A stretch of DNA of 64,000 nt from Rhodocyclaceae bacterium (lineage in GTDB: Bacteria; Pseudomonadota; Gammaproteobacteria; Burkholderiales; Usitatibacteraceae), in contig JADCIX010000020.1 in the NCBI GenBank assembly GCA_020247545.1, positions 1-64,000 on the forward strand, written 5' to 3'. The notes under the pieces were generated by a model. The model was not told where the DNA came from, did not search any database, and worked only from the letters and a program-made list of their open reading frames with translations. Made by a program: the position numbers and the translations under genes. Numbering within the stretch: the first letter of the stretch is position 1; the number at the start of each line of letters is the position of its first letter. Positions 50,085-59,000 of this stretch are shown in pieces.

Positions 50085-52247
50085 TCAACGAACCGACAGT
50101 TGCTCCTTGATGATGCGCGGTGTAATGAAAATGAGTAACTCCGTCTTTTCATCACGCTTCGTCGTCTGCTTGAACAAGTTGCCCAGGATCGGGATGTCAC
50201 CCAGCAGGGGAACCTTGGTGACGTCGGTGCGGGTAGTTTGTTCATAGATACCGCCAAGCACGACCGTCTCGCCATTATCGGCAAGCACTTGGGTCTTTAG
50301 CGTGCGTGTCTCAATCGATGGGATACCACCGATTAGCGCGCCCACGCTATCCTTCTTGATATCAAGGTCCATGATGACCTTGTCGTCCGGCGTGATTTGC
50401 GGCGTTACGTCAAGGGAGAGCACCGCGGGTTTAAACTGGGTCGTCGTACCACCGCTTGATGCCTGCGTTTGAAAGCCGATCTCGGTACCCTGCGTAATTG
50501 TTGCCTTGCGCTTATCTGCGGTGACGATACGCGGGTTGGAAACCACCTTGCCGCGGTTGTCTGCTTCCAGCGCAGATAGTTCAAGATTAACGACGTTACC
50601 ATTTCCAAGATTCAAAAACGTAAGGCCAAGGGTACCAGCGGCACCGACTGGAAGATTTACGTTTAGGTCGCCTTCCGAGTAGCCAGTCGGAAGGGTGCCA
50701 CGTGCGATCCTGTTGGCCTGACTAGCGCTGCCTGAAACACCGATGTTGCGTCCATCTGCAGTGAAGCCGGCTGACGCGCCAAACCGTACGCCGAGCTGGC
50801 GGCGGAAGTTGTCGTCGGCGATCACGATACGGGCTTCAATTTGGACTTGGCGCACAGGCACATCAAGCTGTGCAACGAGACGTCGTACTTCATCAAGCCG
50901 CGCTGGAACGTCCTGTACAAACAAGTTGTTGGTCCGCGCGTCTACTGTTACAGACCCGCGCTTAGACAGAATTTTTTGCTGGCCGTCGCTCAATAGTCCG
51001 CGCACATCGCTAGCTTTGGCATAGGAAAGAGGAAAGGTTTCTGTTCGTAATGGCTCAAGCTCGGTTGTTTGCTGGGCAACTTCTAGAGCCAGCTTCTCTT
51101 TTGTTGCTAGCTCGTCCGATGGAGCGATTAAAACCACGTTTCCGTTCTTGCGTTTCGAGAGTCCCTTAGACTGAAGAATGATATCAAGCGCCTGATCCCA
51201 AGGAACGTCTTTTAGGCGCAATGTCAGGCTTCCGCCTACGGTGTCCGACGTGATGATGTTGAGCCCGGTAAAGTCGGCGACTACCTGCAACAAAGCACGG
51301 ACTTCAATATTCTGGAAATTCAAAGACAACTTTTCTCCGCTATAACCGGTGCCTTGAACCAATTTGTTGGGGTCCTCCTTAATCGCCTTTACCTCCACAA
51401 TAAACTGTGTGTCGGTCTGGTACGCAGAGTACTCCCACACACCACGCGGTTCGATGATCATGCGGGAATTTGCGCCCTGGTCAATCACGTCAACCGTTCT
51501 CACCGGGGTCGCAAAATCTAGGACATCCAGTCTGCGAATCAGATTCTTCGGAGCGGTTGTGTTGACGAAGTCAATGATCACGACTTTGCCCTGCCGGCGG
51601 ATGTCGATCCCGGTCATTGCTGAGGAGAGATCTACGATGACCCTGCCTTCGCCATTGGGGCCTCTGCGGAAGTCAACATCGCGAAGCGAATGACGTGTCG
51701 CGGTCGAGGCCGGCGCAGGCTCTGCAAATCGGGTTACCTGCGTAGTTTCCTTTAAAGCACTTTGCGCGCCACCGTCAAGCGTGAGGATTAAATTCCTACC
51801 TTCAAGTGCAGCGGAATAGGTAAGCGTCTTTGTGAGGTTTATGATAAGACGTGTACGGTCGTTGGCATTGACGACATTGATGGTACGCACATCGCCCAGG
51901 CCAACTTCAACAACATTTTTCCCGAGGCCGTTAACGATGCTCGGCAAATCGATCGCGATTCTTGCCGGATTTGTCACGGAGAAACCGTTTGGCACCGCGC
52001 TCAGGGGAGACTTAAACGTCGCCCGAATAATCACCTTACCACCGGCCTGGGTGCTTGCATTAATTGACTCGAGGCTGTTGCGTTGCTGCGCCTTTGCGTC
52101 CGTCACGTAACCAGCTGCCCCGATGATGCCAATCGTCAACGAGAGCGCGGTCGCAAGGCGAATCACGATACCAAACAATTCTGCAACGGTCGTCGCAAGA
52201 CCCGGCGCCGGCAGTCGGAATCTCGATTGAGTAAGCGTAGCTTGCAT
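50085..52247 (-). CDS. pilQ: Type IV pilus secretin PilQ
   Basis: 720 residues. Forms the outer-membrane gate for type IV pili. After a signal peptide (SLTIGIIGAAGYVTDAKA) come two AMIN domains, which bind peptidoglycan (about residues 50-270), an STN/N0 domain with LSLNFQNIEVRALLQVVADFTGLNI, N1 repeats, and the secretin domain ending in VPLLGDIPILGNLFK (about residue 680). It is the last gene of pilMNOPQ; the start is 2 bp from pilP. A terminator-like hairpin follows. Confidence 0.96.
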   Translation of the reverse strand: MQATLTQSRFRLPAPGLATTVAELFGIVIRLATALSLTIGIIGAAGYVTDAKAQQRNSLESINASTQAGGKVIIRATFKSPLSAVPNGFSVTNPARIAIDLPSIVNGLGKNVVEVGLGDVRTINVVNANDRTRLIINLTKTLTYSAALEGRNLILTLDGGAQSALKETTQVTRFAEPAPASTATRHSLRDVDFRRGPNGEGRVIVDLSSAMTGIDIRRQGKVVIIDFVNTTAPKNLIRRLDVLDFATPVRTVDVIDQGANSRMIIEPRGVWEYSAYQTDTQFIVEVKAIKEDPNKLVQGTGYSGEKLSLNFQNIEVRALLQVVADFTGLNIITSDTVGGSLTLRLKDVPWDQALDIILQSKGLSKRKNGNVVLIAPSDELATKEKLALEVAQQTTELEPLRTETFPLSYAKASDVRGLLSDGQQKILSKRGSVTVDARTNNLFVQDVPARLDEVRRLVAQLDVPVRQVQIEARIVIADDNFRRQLGVRFGASAGFTADGRNIGVSGSASQANRIARGTLPTGYSEGDLNVNLPVGAAGTLGLTFLNLGNGNVVNLELSALEADNRGKVVSNPRIVTADKRKATITQGTEIGFQTQASSGGTTTQFKPAVLSLDVTPQITPDDKVIMDLDIKKDSVGALIGGIPSIETRTLKTQVLADNGETVVLGGIYEQTTRTDVTKVPLLGDIPILGNLFKQTTKRDEKTELLIFITPRIIKEQLSVR

Positions 52248-52249
52248 TT

Positions 52250-52786
52250 TTATTTTCCTCCCTGAGCAGGGCCTTCAAGCAACGGCAGAACACTTTCGCG
52301 TTCTGCCCAATCGCCTGCCGTATCCTGAACAATTTCTTTCAGTTTGATTTCGGAATCGGTGATATCGACGATCAAGCCGAAGTTTTGCCCCAGATAATTG
52401 CCTTTCTTAACCCGGTAGAGTGTTCGTTCGGCGCGAACGAGTGCAAACATTGTCCCAGACTGGTAGAGCGTACCCACCATCCGCAGTTGTTCAAGAGGGA
52501 AGGCTTCCAACGGCTCTTTACGGCGATTTAAATCCGGTGCATTCGCCCCTGCGTTTTCTTGCTTAATAGCCAGTTTTCTCGGCTTGAACGGATCAGGGAG
52601 ATCAAACCCCTCATATGCAAATGGCGCAAATGGCTTCACCTGCGGTAGCGCCTCAATCTTGCGGCTTACGCTCTTCTCCGATTCTTTGACAAATGAGCGC
52701 AAATCCGAGAAGCCTTCTCCGCACCCGCCCAGAATCAACAGCACGGCCACCGCAACCTGCACTTGTCTATGTCGGAAGGAAATCAT
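52250..52786 (-). CDS. pilP: Type IV pilus assembly lipoprotein PilP
   Basis: 178 residues. A lipobox (LILGGCGEG, Cys about residue 22) anchors it in a membrane; a disordered linker rich in Lys/Pro follows; then an HR-type beta domain with LEQLRMVGTLYQSGTMFALVRAERTLYRVKKGNYLGQN. PilP binds PilN/PilO and the N0 domain of PilQ, joining inner and outer membrane parts. ATG overlaps the pilO stop by one base (TAATG). Confidence 0.93.
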   Translation of the reverse strand: MISFRHRQVQVAVAVLLILGGCGEGFSDLRSFVKESEKSVSRKIEALPQVKPFAPFAYEGFDLPDPFKPRKLAIKQENAGANAPDLNRRKEPLEAFPLEQLRMVGTLYQSGTMFALVRAERTLYRVKKGNYLGQNFGLIVDITDSEIKLKEIVQDTAGDWAERESVLPLLEGPAQGGK

Positions 52787-53427
52787 TACTTGCCTCCCGG
52801 TTTTGCTGCCGATTTCGCCGTCTTACGCTGCGCGGCAATCTCTTCAGGATCCAAGTAGCGATAAGTTTTTGCCTTCGCTTCCATCGAAAGGAGCCCGTCC
52901 TTTACGTTTTCAATTTTTAGATCATGCAGCAACACGATGCGCGGCAACTTGGAAACGTCACTCGCGAATGCGCCAAGATCATGGTAATTTCCCGTGACTT
53001 TGAGATCGACTGGTTTCTCCGCATAGAACTCGGTGATATTCTCGTTTTGCGCAGGCTTGAAGAGTTCAAACTGTAAACCGCGTCCTAGCCCGGCCTGATT
53101 GATGTCGATAATCAGCGCTTCGATCTCTGACTTCGTGGGCAACGACTTCAGGAGCACACCAAACGACTGCTCAATTTCCGCACGTTGCTGTTGATATGCC
53201 TCCAAGTTTACCGCCAGCTTTTTCTTTTCGAGAAAGGTATTCTTGAGTTCAGCTTCTTTGCGCTTTTCCTTATCGAGTTCTTCTAGCTGCACGCTGAACA
53301 AACCAAACCAGCCTGCCGCGAGAACGGCGAGAAAAAGTAGTAACAACCCGCCAGCTTTAAAGGGCCACGGCCAATTGCCCGGGTTCTTCGGGTCTAACTG
53401 TTTTAATTCTTCGATCCACTTGTTCAT
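52786..53427 (-). CDS. pilO: Type IV pilus assembly protein PilO
   Basis: 213 residues. One membrane helix (LLLLFLAVLAAGWFGLF, about residues 28-44) then a coiled coil (about 50-85) and a periplasmic ferredoxin-like domain (SFGVLLKSLPTKSEIEALIIDINQAG). It dimerises with PilN in the inner-membrane alignment complex. The start overlaps the pilN stop by 4 nt. Confidence 0.93.
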   Translation of the reverse strand: MNKWIEELKQLDPKNPGNWPWPFKAGGLLLLFLAVLAAGWFGLFSVQLEELDKEKRKEAELKNTFLEKKKLAVNLEAYQQQRAEIEQSFGVLLKSLPTKSEIEALIIDINQAGLGRGLQFELFKPAQNENITEFYAEKPVDLKVTGNYHDLGAFASDVSKLPRIVLLHDLKIENVKDGLLSMEAKAKTYRYLDPEEIAAQRKTAKSAAKPGGK

Positions 53428-54038
53428 ACTTTTTTCTCCGGCGGTTTTGCAGGAGCAAGCTGGGCACCTTTTTTGGCACCCGACTTATCATCCGCCTTCA
53501 CCCGCTTAACGAAGAAATCAAGATTGAACTCATTGGCGCGCTGGCCGGCGACCGTCACAGCCTTTATCTCGATAAGATTTGGATTTTCAAGGAATGGGGA
53601 GGCCTCGATGTTTCGCATGAATGCCGAGACACGCGCTTGCGACTGCGTATAGCCAGTCACATTTATCTTGTTGCCGGATTGACGAATCGACTTGAGATAC
53701 AAACCTTCTGGCAACTGTCGCAGCATCTGATCGAGTAATTGCACCGGCTCTGACCGGTTACTCTGCAGGCCTTCAACAACCTGCTTCTTCGCTAGAAGAG
53801 AAGCGGTTTCCTCGCGTATTTTCCGAATTTCTTCTATTTGTTTGTCAAGTTTCGCAATTTCACCGCTCAGGTACTGGTTGCGCGACTTTTGGTTATCGAC
53901 CTGGGCGGTAAAGACAACCCACAGTAGCGCGCTTAGCGCTAAAGCCATCGCGGATGTTAGACCGGCTAACATCGCCAGCTGCCGCTGGCGTGCCTTTCGT
54001 TTTTCCTCGCGATGGGGTAGTAGGTTTATGCGAGTCAT
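53424..54038 (-). CDS. pilN: Type IV pilus assembly protein PilN
   Basis: 204 residues. The N-terminal INLLPHREEKRKARQRQ is the cytoplasmic PilM-binding peptide (conserved INLLP). One membrane helix (MLAGLTSAMALALSALLWVVF), a coiled coil, and a ferredoxin-like periplasmic domain with VTGYTQSQARVSAFMRNIE. The C-terminal tail is Lys/Ala/Pro-rich. It overlaps pilM and pilO by 4 nt each. Confidence 0.94.
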   Translation of the reverse strand: MTRINLLPHREEKRKARQRQLAMLAGLTSAMALALSALLWVVFTAQVDNQKSRNQYLSGEIAKLDKQIEEIRKIREETASLLAKKQVVEGLQSNRSEPVQLLDQMLRQLPEGLYLKSIRQSGNKINVTGYTQSQARVSAFMRNIEASPFLENPNLIEIKAVTVAGQRANEFNLDFFVKRVKADDKSGAKKGAQLAPAKPPEKKV

Positions 54039-55132
54039 GCTGGATCAAACCTACGCATCGCAAGACCGCAAGCAATCATGAGGGCAGGGGCATCAACAGT
54101 CAGTTGTCGCGGCTTGATTTTTGCGGACAACGCCATATTCGCAAACGGGTTAGCCACTAACGTGTGGACTTGGGTACGCTGCGCCACCATCTCTTCTAGG
54201 CCATCCAGCATTGCACAGCCGCCGGTTAGAACTATATGGTCAACTGTGCTGAACTGTGTTGATGTAAAGAAGAACTGTAGTGCCCGCGAGATTTCGAGTA
54301 CGATCTTCTCGTTAAAAGGTTGTAACACATCTGGGCCATAGTTTTCTGGGAGTCCGCCGGTTTTCTTGGCAACTTCTGCTTCCTCAACTGGCATGCCAAA
54401 CTGTCGAGAAATGTCTTGGGTTAGCTGGTAGCCGCCAAGCTGCTGCTCTCGCGAGTACACCTGCTGGTCTTCGTGCATTACCGTCACACGCGTCGTCTGC
54501 GCCCCGATATCGATGATGGCTGTCACGTCTTTGTTTTCGATACCCGTTGCGGAACCCTTAATCATCTCGAAAGCCGCTAACGCTGCATACGAGTCGACAT
54601 CCATGACGATTGTCTTTAGACCCGCAGCCTCAGCAACGGCGACGCGGTCTTCGATTTTTTCCTTCCTTGAGGCGGCAATCAGAACTTCAACCTCATCTTC
54701 GCTATTCGGTGCCGGGCCGATAACCTGAAAATCGAGATTCACTTCATCCAAGCTGAACGGGATGTACTGGTTCGCCTCGGACTGGACCTGATATTCCATA
54801 TCCTCTTCGCGCTGGTTGCCTTTCAACAGTACTTTTTTTGTGATGACTGCGGCAGCCGGAAGAGCCAGCGCAACGTTTTTGATGCGTGTGCCGAGCAATT
54901 TATGCGCACGCCTCATGATTTCGCCAGCCGCTTCAATATTCGCAATATTGCCGTCGGAGACGGTGTCACGTGGCAAAGGCTCGATGACGTACCGCTCGAC
55001 ACGGTAGAGCCCCTTACCGACTTCTGCGATTTCGACCATCTTGATGAAAGACGAACTGATGTCCACCCCAATCAGCGGGGGCGCTTTTGATCGAAGGAAC
55101 TCGAACTGATCCGCCAGTTTTTCTTTAAGCAT
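54035..55132 (-). CDS. pilM: Type IV pilus assembly protein PilM
   Basis: 365 residues of the actin-like (FtsA) fold. Seen: PPLIGVDISSSFIKMVEIAEVG (phosphate 1), AIIDIGAQTTRVTVMHEDQ (phosphate 2) and IVLTGGCAMLDGLEEMVAQRT (adenosine motif). It binds the PilN tail in the cytoplasm. First gene of the pilMNOPQ operon; its promoter must lie in the 447-bp gap shared with divergent mrcA. Confidence 0.95.
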   Translation of the reverse strand: MLKEKLADQFEFLRSKAPPLIGVDISSSFIKMVEIAEVGKGLYRVERYVIEPLPRDTVSDGNIANIEAAGEIMRRAHKLLGTRIKNVALALPAAAVITKKVLLKGNQREEDMEYQVQSEANQYIPFSLDEVNLDFQVIGPAPNSEDEVEVLIAASRKEKIEDRVAVAEAAGLKTIVMDVDSYAALAAFEMIKGSATGIENKDVTAIIDIGAQTTRVTVMHEDQQVYSREQQLGGYQLTQDISRQFGMPVEEAEVAKKTGGLPENYGPDVLQPFNEKIVLEISRALQFFFTSTQFSTVDHIVLTGGCAMLDGLEEMVAQRTQVHTLVANPFANMALSAKIKPRQLTVDAPALMIACGLAMRRFDPA

Positions 55133-55579
55133 GGAGGACTACACCTTCATGTGGGTGAGGTGGAATTTCTTCACCGATGCAATGCCGTTTTTGTGGATTG
55201 ACCGCGCGCAGCACTTGTTTATCAATATCCCGGGGCAACCGCTTTTTCATGCAACCTCGGACCCAGATCTCGTACCGCCCCGATAAAGTCTAAGTTGATT
55301 ACAGACGGCTTTAGACAAACGACTTTATACAATTCACATTAAATCCTAGCAGCAAGTAGCGGACGTGTAAAGCTTTTTTAGAAATTTTGGGCTGGCAGGT
55401 CACCCCCGTTCGAGCCCCATTTGAGACTTTCTTCGCGAAAGCGACGAGTCGCAGTGCTCCGTCGACCGAGAGGGTCGGCGTTCTCTTTGGTTGTCAGAAT
55501 GTCGCCATCTTTGCGCGGTTGAACCAGCTGGCGGGTCGAGGGCTGCCGATATAATCGCAACTCTTCATCACTTTAGGGC
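55133..55579. other. Divergent intergenic region between pilM and mrcA
   Basis: 447 bp with no convincing gene. It must carry the pil operon promoter and the PBP1A promoter. On the plus strand a TATAAT at 55550-55555 is a good -10 for mrcA, without a well-spaced -35. The stretch 55300-55380 is AT-rich and is the likely pilM promoter area, but no clear pair of boxes stands out. A 60-codon minus-strand frame at 55378-55560 has no coding signs. Confidence 0.5.
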
Positions 55580-57934
55580 GTGGTTGGCGTCCTCGGTCCG
55601 TTACGCATGGTACTTCGTTGGTGGTTCTACCCCCTCATTCTGTTGGGGTCCCTGGTACTTGTTGCCTTAGGCATCGTCGCCTTGACGCTAGTTTTGCTCT
55701 ACCCTAACTTGCCCTCGATTGACGCTGTCACAGACTATCGGCCAAAATTGCCCTTGAAAATCTTCACTATCGAAGGTGATCTCATCGGCGAATTTGGAGA
55801 GGAAAAGCGCTCGTTCGTACGAATTCAGGACTTCCCTCCGGTCATGAAGCAGGCGATCCTAGCCGCTGAGGACGAACGTTTTTTCCAGCACGGCGGCGTC
55901 GACTGGCTTGGCCTGGCCCGCGCTGGCATGGCAGCACTGATGGCCGGCAAGTCAAAGGGTGGGGCATCGACTATCACTCAACAGGTCGCCCGCAACTTTT
56001 TCCTTACAAACGAGGTGACCATTACAAGAAAGGTGTCGGAGTGGTTACTCGCCTACAAAATTGAGTCGAGCCTATCTAAGGAGCAGATTCTCGAAATCTA
56101 CCTAAACCACATTTTTCTCGGTAACCGTGCCTACGGGTTTGCTGCGGCCAGTCGCGTCTATTTCAACAAGGACGTATCACAACTTAGTGCCGCCGAGGCT
56201 GCCATGTTGGCCGGTTTGCCAAAGGCGCCTTCGCAGTACAACCCGTTTAATAATCTGAAGCGCGCGACGCTACGGCAGCAATATGTCTTGCGACGCATGG
56301 GTGAGCTGAAGTTTCTTGATGAAGCTAAGCTGGCGGCCGCTCGCGCAGAGGTATTGAAATTCAACCGTGAGCGCCAGATGTACTCGGTGAGCGGCGAATA
56401 CGTTGCGGAAATGGCGAGGCAGGAGATTTTTGAGCAGTACGGCGAAAAGGCTTATGTGAGCGGCATTCGCGTCATCACCACGATTCGCAAAGCCGATCAA
56501 GAGTCCGCCACGCTGGCATTGCGCAAAGGCGTGATGGAATATGATCGGCGCCACGGATATCGTGGTCCTGAGGGTCTCATCAGTCTCCCAAACAACAAAA
56601 GCGAAGCGGATGATGTGATCGAAGAGGCGCTCGTTGACAAAGATGTGATTGGCGATTTGATGCCCGCAGTTGTTACCAGTGCTGATACAAAGCGAGTGCT
56701 TGCTCTAACAAAGCGCGGCGAAAACGTGGTGCTCACCGGCGACGCTTTGAAATTTGTGTCAAGGGCGCTGGCCGAAAAAGCCGGGCCTGGTAAGATTGTG
56801 CGAGGCTCGGTGATCCGCCTCGCAATTGATGAAAAGGGCGCGCTATCGATCTCGCAGTTACCAAAAGTTGAAGCCTCATTCGTTTCGTTGGACCCAATCG
56901 ACGGGGCGATCCGAGCGCTAGCGGGCGGATTTGATTTTGCTGCAAACAAATACAACCATGTTACCCAAGCGAGTAGACAACCGGGGTCGTCATTCAAGCC
57001 TTTCATCTACTCGGCGGCATTGGAAAAGGGCTTCACGCCAGCAACCATCGTGAACGACGCGCCAATTGTCTTCGACCCGGGCCGCAATGGAGGGCAAATC
57101 TGGGAACCCAAGAACTACGACGGAAAGTACGAGGGGCCCATGCGATTGCGCCAGGCGCTCGCAAAATCCAAAAATATGGTTTCAATCCGTGTGCTGCAAG
57201 CAATCAGCCCGCAATATGCGCAAGACTACGTAACCCGCTTCGGCTTTGATGCGAAGCAACATCCTCCCTACTTGACGATGGCGCTGGGTGCCGGATCGAC
57301 TACTCCACTGCAAATGGCCGGCGCATACGCGATTTTTGCCAACGGTGGATTCCAAGTAAAACCCTACTTTATTGCCAAAATCACCGACGACAAGGGTGCT
57401 CTTTTGTTTCAAGCAACCCCTGCCATCGCCACTACCGATGAAGCGGTCGCAAAAACGGCAGAACGCGTACTAGACCCACGAAACGCCTTCATCATGACCT
57501 CGATCATGCGTGATGTTGTGCGCTACGGTACCGCAGCAAGAGCGATGAGTCTTGGCCGCAACGATCTTGCCGGGAAAACCGGCACCACAAATGACCACAT
57601 CGATGCATGGTTTGCGGGTTATAGCTCAACGCAGGTAGGCATCGCCTGGATCGGGTTTGACAATCCCACTGACATGGGGAACAACGAAACCGGTGGACAG
57701 GCTGCGCTGCCAATCTGGATGTACTACATGGCTCGCTCGATGAAAGGTGTGAAAGAGACACCTCTCGAACCACCGACCGGAATTACTCTGGTCCCGCTTG
57801 GGAGCGAAACAAGAGACGGTAAGCCCGCCGTTGAATATATTTATAGCGAAAATGCCGGTAACGAGGCGCAAGGGCCATCGGCGTTGCGGGAGGCCAATAA
57901 GCCTTCGGAAGAAGTTAAGAACCAAATTTTCTAG
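55580..57934 (+). CDS. mrcA: Penicillin-binding protein 1A
   Basis: 784 residues from a GTG at 55580; the ATG at 55607 is an alternative. One N-terminal membrane helix (LILLGSLVLVALGIVALTLVLL). Glycosyltransferase (GT51) domain: AILAAEDERFFQHGGVDW (catalytic Glu), GGASTITQQVARNF. Transpeptidase domain: SRQPGSSFKPF (S-x-x-K nucleophile), the S-K-N motif in AKSKNMVSIR, and GKTGTTN (KTG). It polymerises and cross-links peptidoglycan. Divergent from pilM, a widely kept arrangement in proteobacteria. Confidence 0.96.
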   Translation: MVGVLGPLRMVLRWWFYPLILLGSLVLVALGIVALTLVLLYPNLPSIDAVTDYRPKLPLKIFTIEGDLIGEFGEEKRSFVRIQDFPPVMKQAILAAEDERFFQHGGVDWLGLARAGMAALMAGKSKGGASTITQQVARNFFLTNEVTITRKVSEWLLAYKIESSLSKEQILEIYLNHIFLGNRAYGFAAASRVYFNKDVSQLSAAEAAMLAGLPKAPSQYNPFNNLKRATLRQQYVLRRMGELKFLDEAKLAAARAEVLKFNRERQMYSVSGEYVAEMARQEIFEQYGEKAYVSGIRVITTIRKADQESATLALRKGVMEYDRRHGYRGPEGLISLPNNKSEADDVIEEALVDKDVIGDLMPAVVTSADTKRVLALTKRGENVVLTGDALKFVSRALAEKAGPGKIVRGSVIRLAIDEKGALSISQLPKVEASFVSLDPIDGAIRALAGGFDFAANKYNHVTQASRQPGSSFKPFIYSAALEKGFTPATIVNDAPIVFDPGRNGGQIWEPKNYDGKYEGPMRLRQALAKSKNMVSIRVLQAISPQYAQDYVTRFGFDAKQHPPYLTMALGAGSTTPLQMAGAYAIFANGGFQVKPYFIAKITDDKGALLFQATPAIATTDEAVAKTAERVLDPRNAFIMTSIMRDVVRYGTAARAMSLGRNDLAGKTGTTNDHIDAWFAGYSSTQVGIAWIGFDNPTDMGNNETGGQAALPIWMYYMARSMKGVKETPLEPPTGITLVPLGSETRDGKPAVEYIYSENAGNEAQGPSALREANKPSEEVKNQIF

Positions 57935-57968
57935 CTTGCTTCTTATTACGCGGAATACCCAGACAACC

Positions 57969-58658
57969 ATGCGTCGCCGCAGCAAAACACGCTCCAAAGT
58001 GTCGACATCATCGGGGCTCGATGCCGGGCAAGCTGCACGGCATCAAACGATAGCACAAGCTGCGGCGCGCCTTGTTGCGGAGGGGTTAACTGACTACCAA
58101 CTGGCCAAGCTGAAGGCCGCACACTCAGTTGGTTACACCGGCCTAAACGCGCTCCCCGACAATGCCGAAATTGAAGCCGCGCTGCGCCAATACAACAATT
58201 TGTTCGCGAGTAAAACCCAGCCTGCGGCGCTGCGCGCCCTGCGCGGCGCGGCGCTGCGCACCATGCAGTGGCTCAAAGATTTTTCGCCCTGGATTAGCGG
58301 TCCGGTATTAACGGGAACCGCTAATGAATTCAGCGCAATTGAGCTGGATCTCATTGGCATTAACGCAAAGGCATTTGAATTGTTTTTGCTCAACGAAGAC
58401 GTGCTGTTCGAGATTCATGGCGGCTCTCCCACAAGGATGGGCGCGGGTGATGGTAGGGGCGAGGGAAAAGATCGCCGAGGCCGATCGATCCCACCGCCCA
58501 TTCGATACGACATTGTTTTCGACGACGCGCCTGTTGAGATCACCCTGTTTGATTCACATATGCAACGCTTGAGCGCGTTTCCCAAATCAAGTAGTCGTTA
58601 CGACCGTGCACAACTGACTGAAGCGCAGCAACGGTTTACGGGCGGATCCGCGACATAG
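57969..58658 (+). CDS. Uncharacterised conserved protein, nucleotidyltransferase-like
   Basis: 229 residues from the ATG at 57969, with no membrane segments. Basic N-terminus, then an all-helical part (AQAAARLVAEGLTDYQLAKLKAA). The middle ISGPVLTGTANEFSAIELDLIGINAKAFELFLL looks like a degenerate polymerase-beta-type nucleotidyltransferase fold (G-T-A in place of G-S-x-A, with spaced Asp). The C-terminus has PIRYDIVFDDAPVEITLFD. I recall such proteins in betaproteobacteria with unreliable names. No function is claimed. 34 bp after mrcA, likely co-transcribed. Confidence 0.65.
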   Translation: MRRRSKTRSKVSTSSGLDAGQAARHQTIAQAAARLVAEGLTDYQLAKLKAAHSVGYTGLNALPDNAEIEAALRQYNNLFASKTQPAALRALRGAALRTMQWLKDFSPWISGPVLTGTANEFSAIELDLIGINAKAFELFLLNEDVLFEIHGGSPTRMGAGDGRGEGKDRRGRSIPPPIRYDIVFDDAPVEITLFDSHMQRLSAFPKSSSRYDRAQLTEAQQRFTGGSAT

Positions 58659-58763
58659 CTTAGGGCGCACACCAGGGGTAGGTCATGGGTGCGCAGTTCC
58701 TTTTCCAGCTTACTGCCCTATAGCACCAAGGCAGCACCAAGGCGAATACTGGGCCGCAGCAGT

Positions 58764-58948
58764 TAGACTGAATATTTCATGGGTCGCCGGTTGCTTAGCA
58801 GGATGTTGCCTGTGGGCGATTGGATGGCAATTTTGCGCCTTGCTGCCGAAGCATAGCCCGCTATGCTGTGGTCGGTCAGGCAAAAAACCGCTCGCCTGTT
58901 CACCTACTCGCCCACTTTCGAACGCGCCGCCATGAAATGTTCAGGCTA
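58764..58948 (-). repeat. MITE-like 185-bp element, copy 2 (inverted)
   Basis: Same length as copy 1 at 365-549 and inverted relative to it. Ends are TAGACTGAATATTTCATGGG and, reverse-complemented, TAGCCTGAACATTTCATGGC. Flanks are TTAG on the left and CTAG on the right, again close to YTAR. The region 58659-58763 before it contains no gene. The small plus-strand ORF starting at 58820 (SIARYAVVGQAKNRSPVHLL) is the same as the minus-strand ORF in copy 1. Confidence 0.8.
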
Positions 58949-59000
58949 GCATCAGCGTGCTTTGTTAAGATGTCGTTACCGTCCACGAGAGCACATACAA

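Noticed and set aside
55378-55560. 60-codon minus-strand ORF between pilM and mrcA
   Set aside because: No ribosome-binding site, no recognisable sequence, and it covers the likely mrcA promoter.
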